From Apophysomyces variabilis (taxonomy: Eukaryota; Mucoromycota; Mucoromycetes; Mucorales; Mucoraceae): DNA of 18,078 nt. Position numbers and translations under genes: made by a program. Shown in pieces: positions 16,313 to 18,078 of the stretch. The notes beneath the pieces were generated by a model that saw only the letters and a program-made list of their open reading frames with translations, had not been told where the DNA came from and did no database searches. The DNA is taken from the NCBI GenBank assembly GCA_002749535.1, contig MZZL01000042.1, forward strand, positions 94,801 to 112,878. The letters are read 5' to 3'. The first letter of the stretch is position 1. Every line of letters begins with the position of its first letter.

Positions 16313-18078
16313 GTCCGAATCAGTGTATGTCCACTGCAGACTCAACTGACAAGCAACAACCAGATCTATTAAAGCTCTCCAAGTTTCTTCTTGTTCCAAA
16401 CCCTCCACCACAACCGTTGGCACAGCGTACAATAAAAAATCCAACCAGTCAACAGCCTGATAGTGACCAGCACTTGTTGCAACGTTATTCCAGCGGCCTT
16501 GAAATGAAACAGGAGTTGTTTCACAGGATCTCTCAATAGCCTCCCTGATGGCACGACATGTATTCTGGTTTTTCAGGGTGAATGGATATCGTTCAACGAT
16601 GTTACCATGCTTATCAAGTTGGCTACAACCAAACTTCTCCTTGTTGTTCACTATCATGGTCCAAATCAATCGCCCCAGTTCATGCCCTAGGAGATGCATT
16701 TCATCCATTCCAAAGAAGTATACGCCCATAAACGTGCTCAACAACGTGAAAGGAACAGGTGCTTTGATACCTTGTTTCTATTAAACGTAAGTAATAATTG
16801 AAAAAGCCTATTAGTATATAACATATGATTTGTGATAGAATCTATATGATGTACCTTATCACTGTGAGCGAACTGTTCCCATGGACGTCTTTGAAATGGC
16901 CGCGACAGATCAGGAATGAAATACATGCTGCTGGTTTTTGCGCCTCTGATAAGACATTGGTGACAACTGAAGAAGGATGAGACGCCAGTGTGATTGCATA
17001 AACTGGCAGCTGCGGGGATATCTCTGGTGGCCAGAAGCAAGTGCACCTTTGCAGCAACTTCAGTTCTGTCCGGCTTCTTGACGATCATACCACCATGTTC
17101 CAACTGTTGCAGTTCTTGAAGCAAAGGTTGCAAGAAGGACCAGATGTTCGTTGGGGCTTTGTGTCCTGGCGTGATGCCCAGTTGAAGCATGTTACGATTC
17201 TCATAACTGTGAAAGGTAAGGCGATTTGATTAGTTCATCTTTTAATTTAAGTCTGTTTAAGCTCACCGTTCAGATGGATCAAAGTTGAGAACCACCATGT
17301 GCATCATCGTCAACAAGGTACTGCTACTGTTGAACAGCTGGAAGCCATCGATGTACAAGGACAAGGCAATGTCATAGCACCCCGTCAATACATGCTTCTC
17401 ATTGCAGAGCGATCAGTAAACTTAACCATCAAAAAGATCCGTGTACTTTCCTTCTGCTTCTTCACGTTCATGTTGGTAAGACAACAGCTTGCGAGTATCA
17501 TCATCGCCCAGCATGAGCGCGAGCTGGTCTGCAATTGGCAACATGGTCATCGTTTGTGCTGGCTTCCAAATGACCTCGCCATTAGGTTGACGTTTACGCG
17601 AATCTGTAAAATGTGCTTTGCCACACTGTGGACACATAGTTCTGTCATCGTCACTTATAAACAGAACGCAACCCTCTGGACAAACGTCGTACGTTTTCAG
17701 TTCAACTTAGTAGGCCTCCTTTACCAATTGCTCAGACAAATGGTAGCTGAGGAGAGGCGAATGCAACATGCTGCGATCTACGTCCAACGGTAAGAACATT
17801 CCAACAGAATTAGAAAAGACACACGTACCTGATTGCACAACTTTTAGGAATTCGTTGAAGATCTTTACAATATCATTGTATGCTTTATGTGAAACGTTTG
17901 ATGAAACTGCTGTCTTGAAAAGCTTTACGCTGAAGCATTCCATATGAGTCCATTGAGGGCTGCGTTTGTACTTGTGGTATACGTCGCTGTCGTAGTGTGA
18001 CTTCCTAGTACTTGTGTTCCATGAACAGGATGATCGGAATTAACGTGTTTCCATTTACAGTGAACTTCTCTAGTTTGG
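16308..18078 (-). pseudogene. Tnp2-like (CACTA) transposase, N-terminal and catalytic half
   Basis: Four exons are visible: from the window edge to 17829, 17777-17267, 17206-16855, and 16777-16308. Introns are 17778-17828, 17207-17266 and 16778-16854, all GT-AG. The first exon has YHKYKRSPQW and a helical stretch. The second has TYDVCPEGCVLF, CPQCGKAHF, LPIADQLALML and YTDLFDG, then DIALSLYIDGFQLF with a candidate catalytic Asp at 17347-17349. The third has MLQLGITPGHKAPTN and LLLATRDIPAAASL, with a second candidate Asp at 17020-17022, followed by CHQCLIRG. The fourth has FFGMDEMHLLGHELGRLIW. This matches Transposase_21 (PF02992) proteins in order. Stops are at 17707-17709 (TAA), 17422-17424 (TAA) and 17413-17415 (TGA). 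Sequence between 17990 and 18078 is open in another frame only, so the N-terminus is unresolved. The gypsy element separates it from the C-terminal half. Confidence 0.75.

Larger units (their letters stand above)
9091..18078 (-). mobile_element. CACTA/Tnp2-like DNA transposon, right end outside the window
   Basis: The minus-strand Tnp2-type transposase ends at 10085. Left of it lie about 550 non-coding bases and then an array whose outermost base, 9091, begins the sequence CACTA exactly where the Helitron helicase frame is lost. CACTA-superfamily elements start with CACTA-type termini and have subterminal repeat arrays, so 9091 is proposed as the left terminus. The right terminus lies beyond 18078, so the inverted repeat and the 2-3 bp target duplication cannot be checked here. 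A gypsy retrotransposon at 11167-16307 is inserted in it. Confidence 0.6.

Overview
The window is a dense block of decayed, nested transposable elements from a eukaryotic, very probably fungal genome. I see no host housekeeping gene, rRNA, tRNA or prokaryotic feature. The coding pieces are interrupted by short GT-AG introns (51-86 bp). The mix of element types suggests an early-diverging (Mucoromycota, Mucorales-like) fungus: a MULE transposase fused to an OTU protease-like domain, an intron-bearing Rep/PIF1 Helitron, a Tnp2/CACTA-like transposase and a chromodomain Ty3/gypsy element. The lineage is an inference and was not tested by any search.

Layout. 1-538: no gene, with a short 31-bp minisatellite. 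539-2190 (minus strand): remnant of a Mutator-like (MULE) transposase with a SWIM zinc finger, an AT-hook-like linker and a C-terminal OTU-like domain. 2191-2909: no gene, with diverged ~100-bp repeats. 2910-9090 (plus strand): an old Helitron Rep/helicase gene with eight recognisable introns and 20 in-frame stops. It is interrupted at 4479-5721 by a 1.24-kb non-coding TIR element. At 9091 it is cut off by the sequence CACTA, which opens a 22-unit, ~20-bp tandem array (9091-9535). 9091-18078: a CACTA/Tnp2-like DNA transposon whose transposase reads leftward (18078 to 10085). This transposase is split by a complete 5.1-kb Ty3/gypsy chromovirus (11167-16307) with 176-bp LTRs and a 5-bp target duplication, TCTAA.

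Reading order of events. The Helitron came first. The TIR element and the CACTA-like element then inserted into it independently, and the gypsy element inserted into an exon of the CACTA-like transposase. Mutational load fits this order: about one stop per 74 codons in the Helitron, one per ~210 in the Tnp2 gene and one per ~520 in gypsy, whose LTRs differ at 4 of 176 bases. Nearly all nonsense codons can be explained by C-to-T change (CGA to TGA, CAA to TAA, CAG to TAG), and indels are very rare. This points to methylation-linked or RIP-like mutation acting on repeats.

No element here appears able to move by itself. I found no convincing new cellular system. The most interesting signals are the transition-only decay, the CACTA-starting array at the Helitron break, the duplicated polypurine tract inside gypsy pol, and the MULE-OTU fusion.
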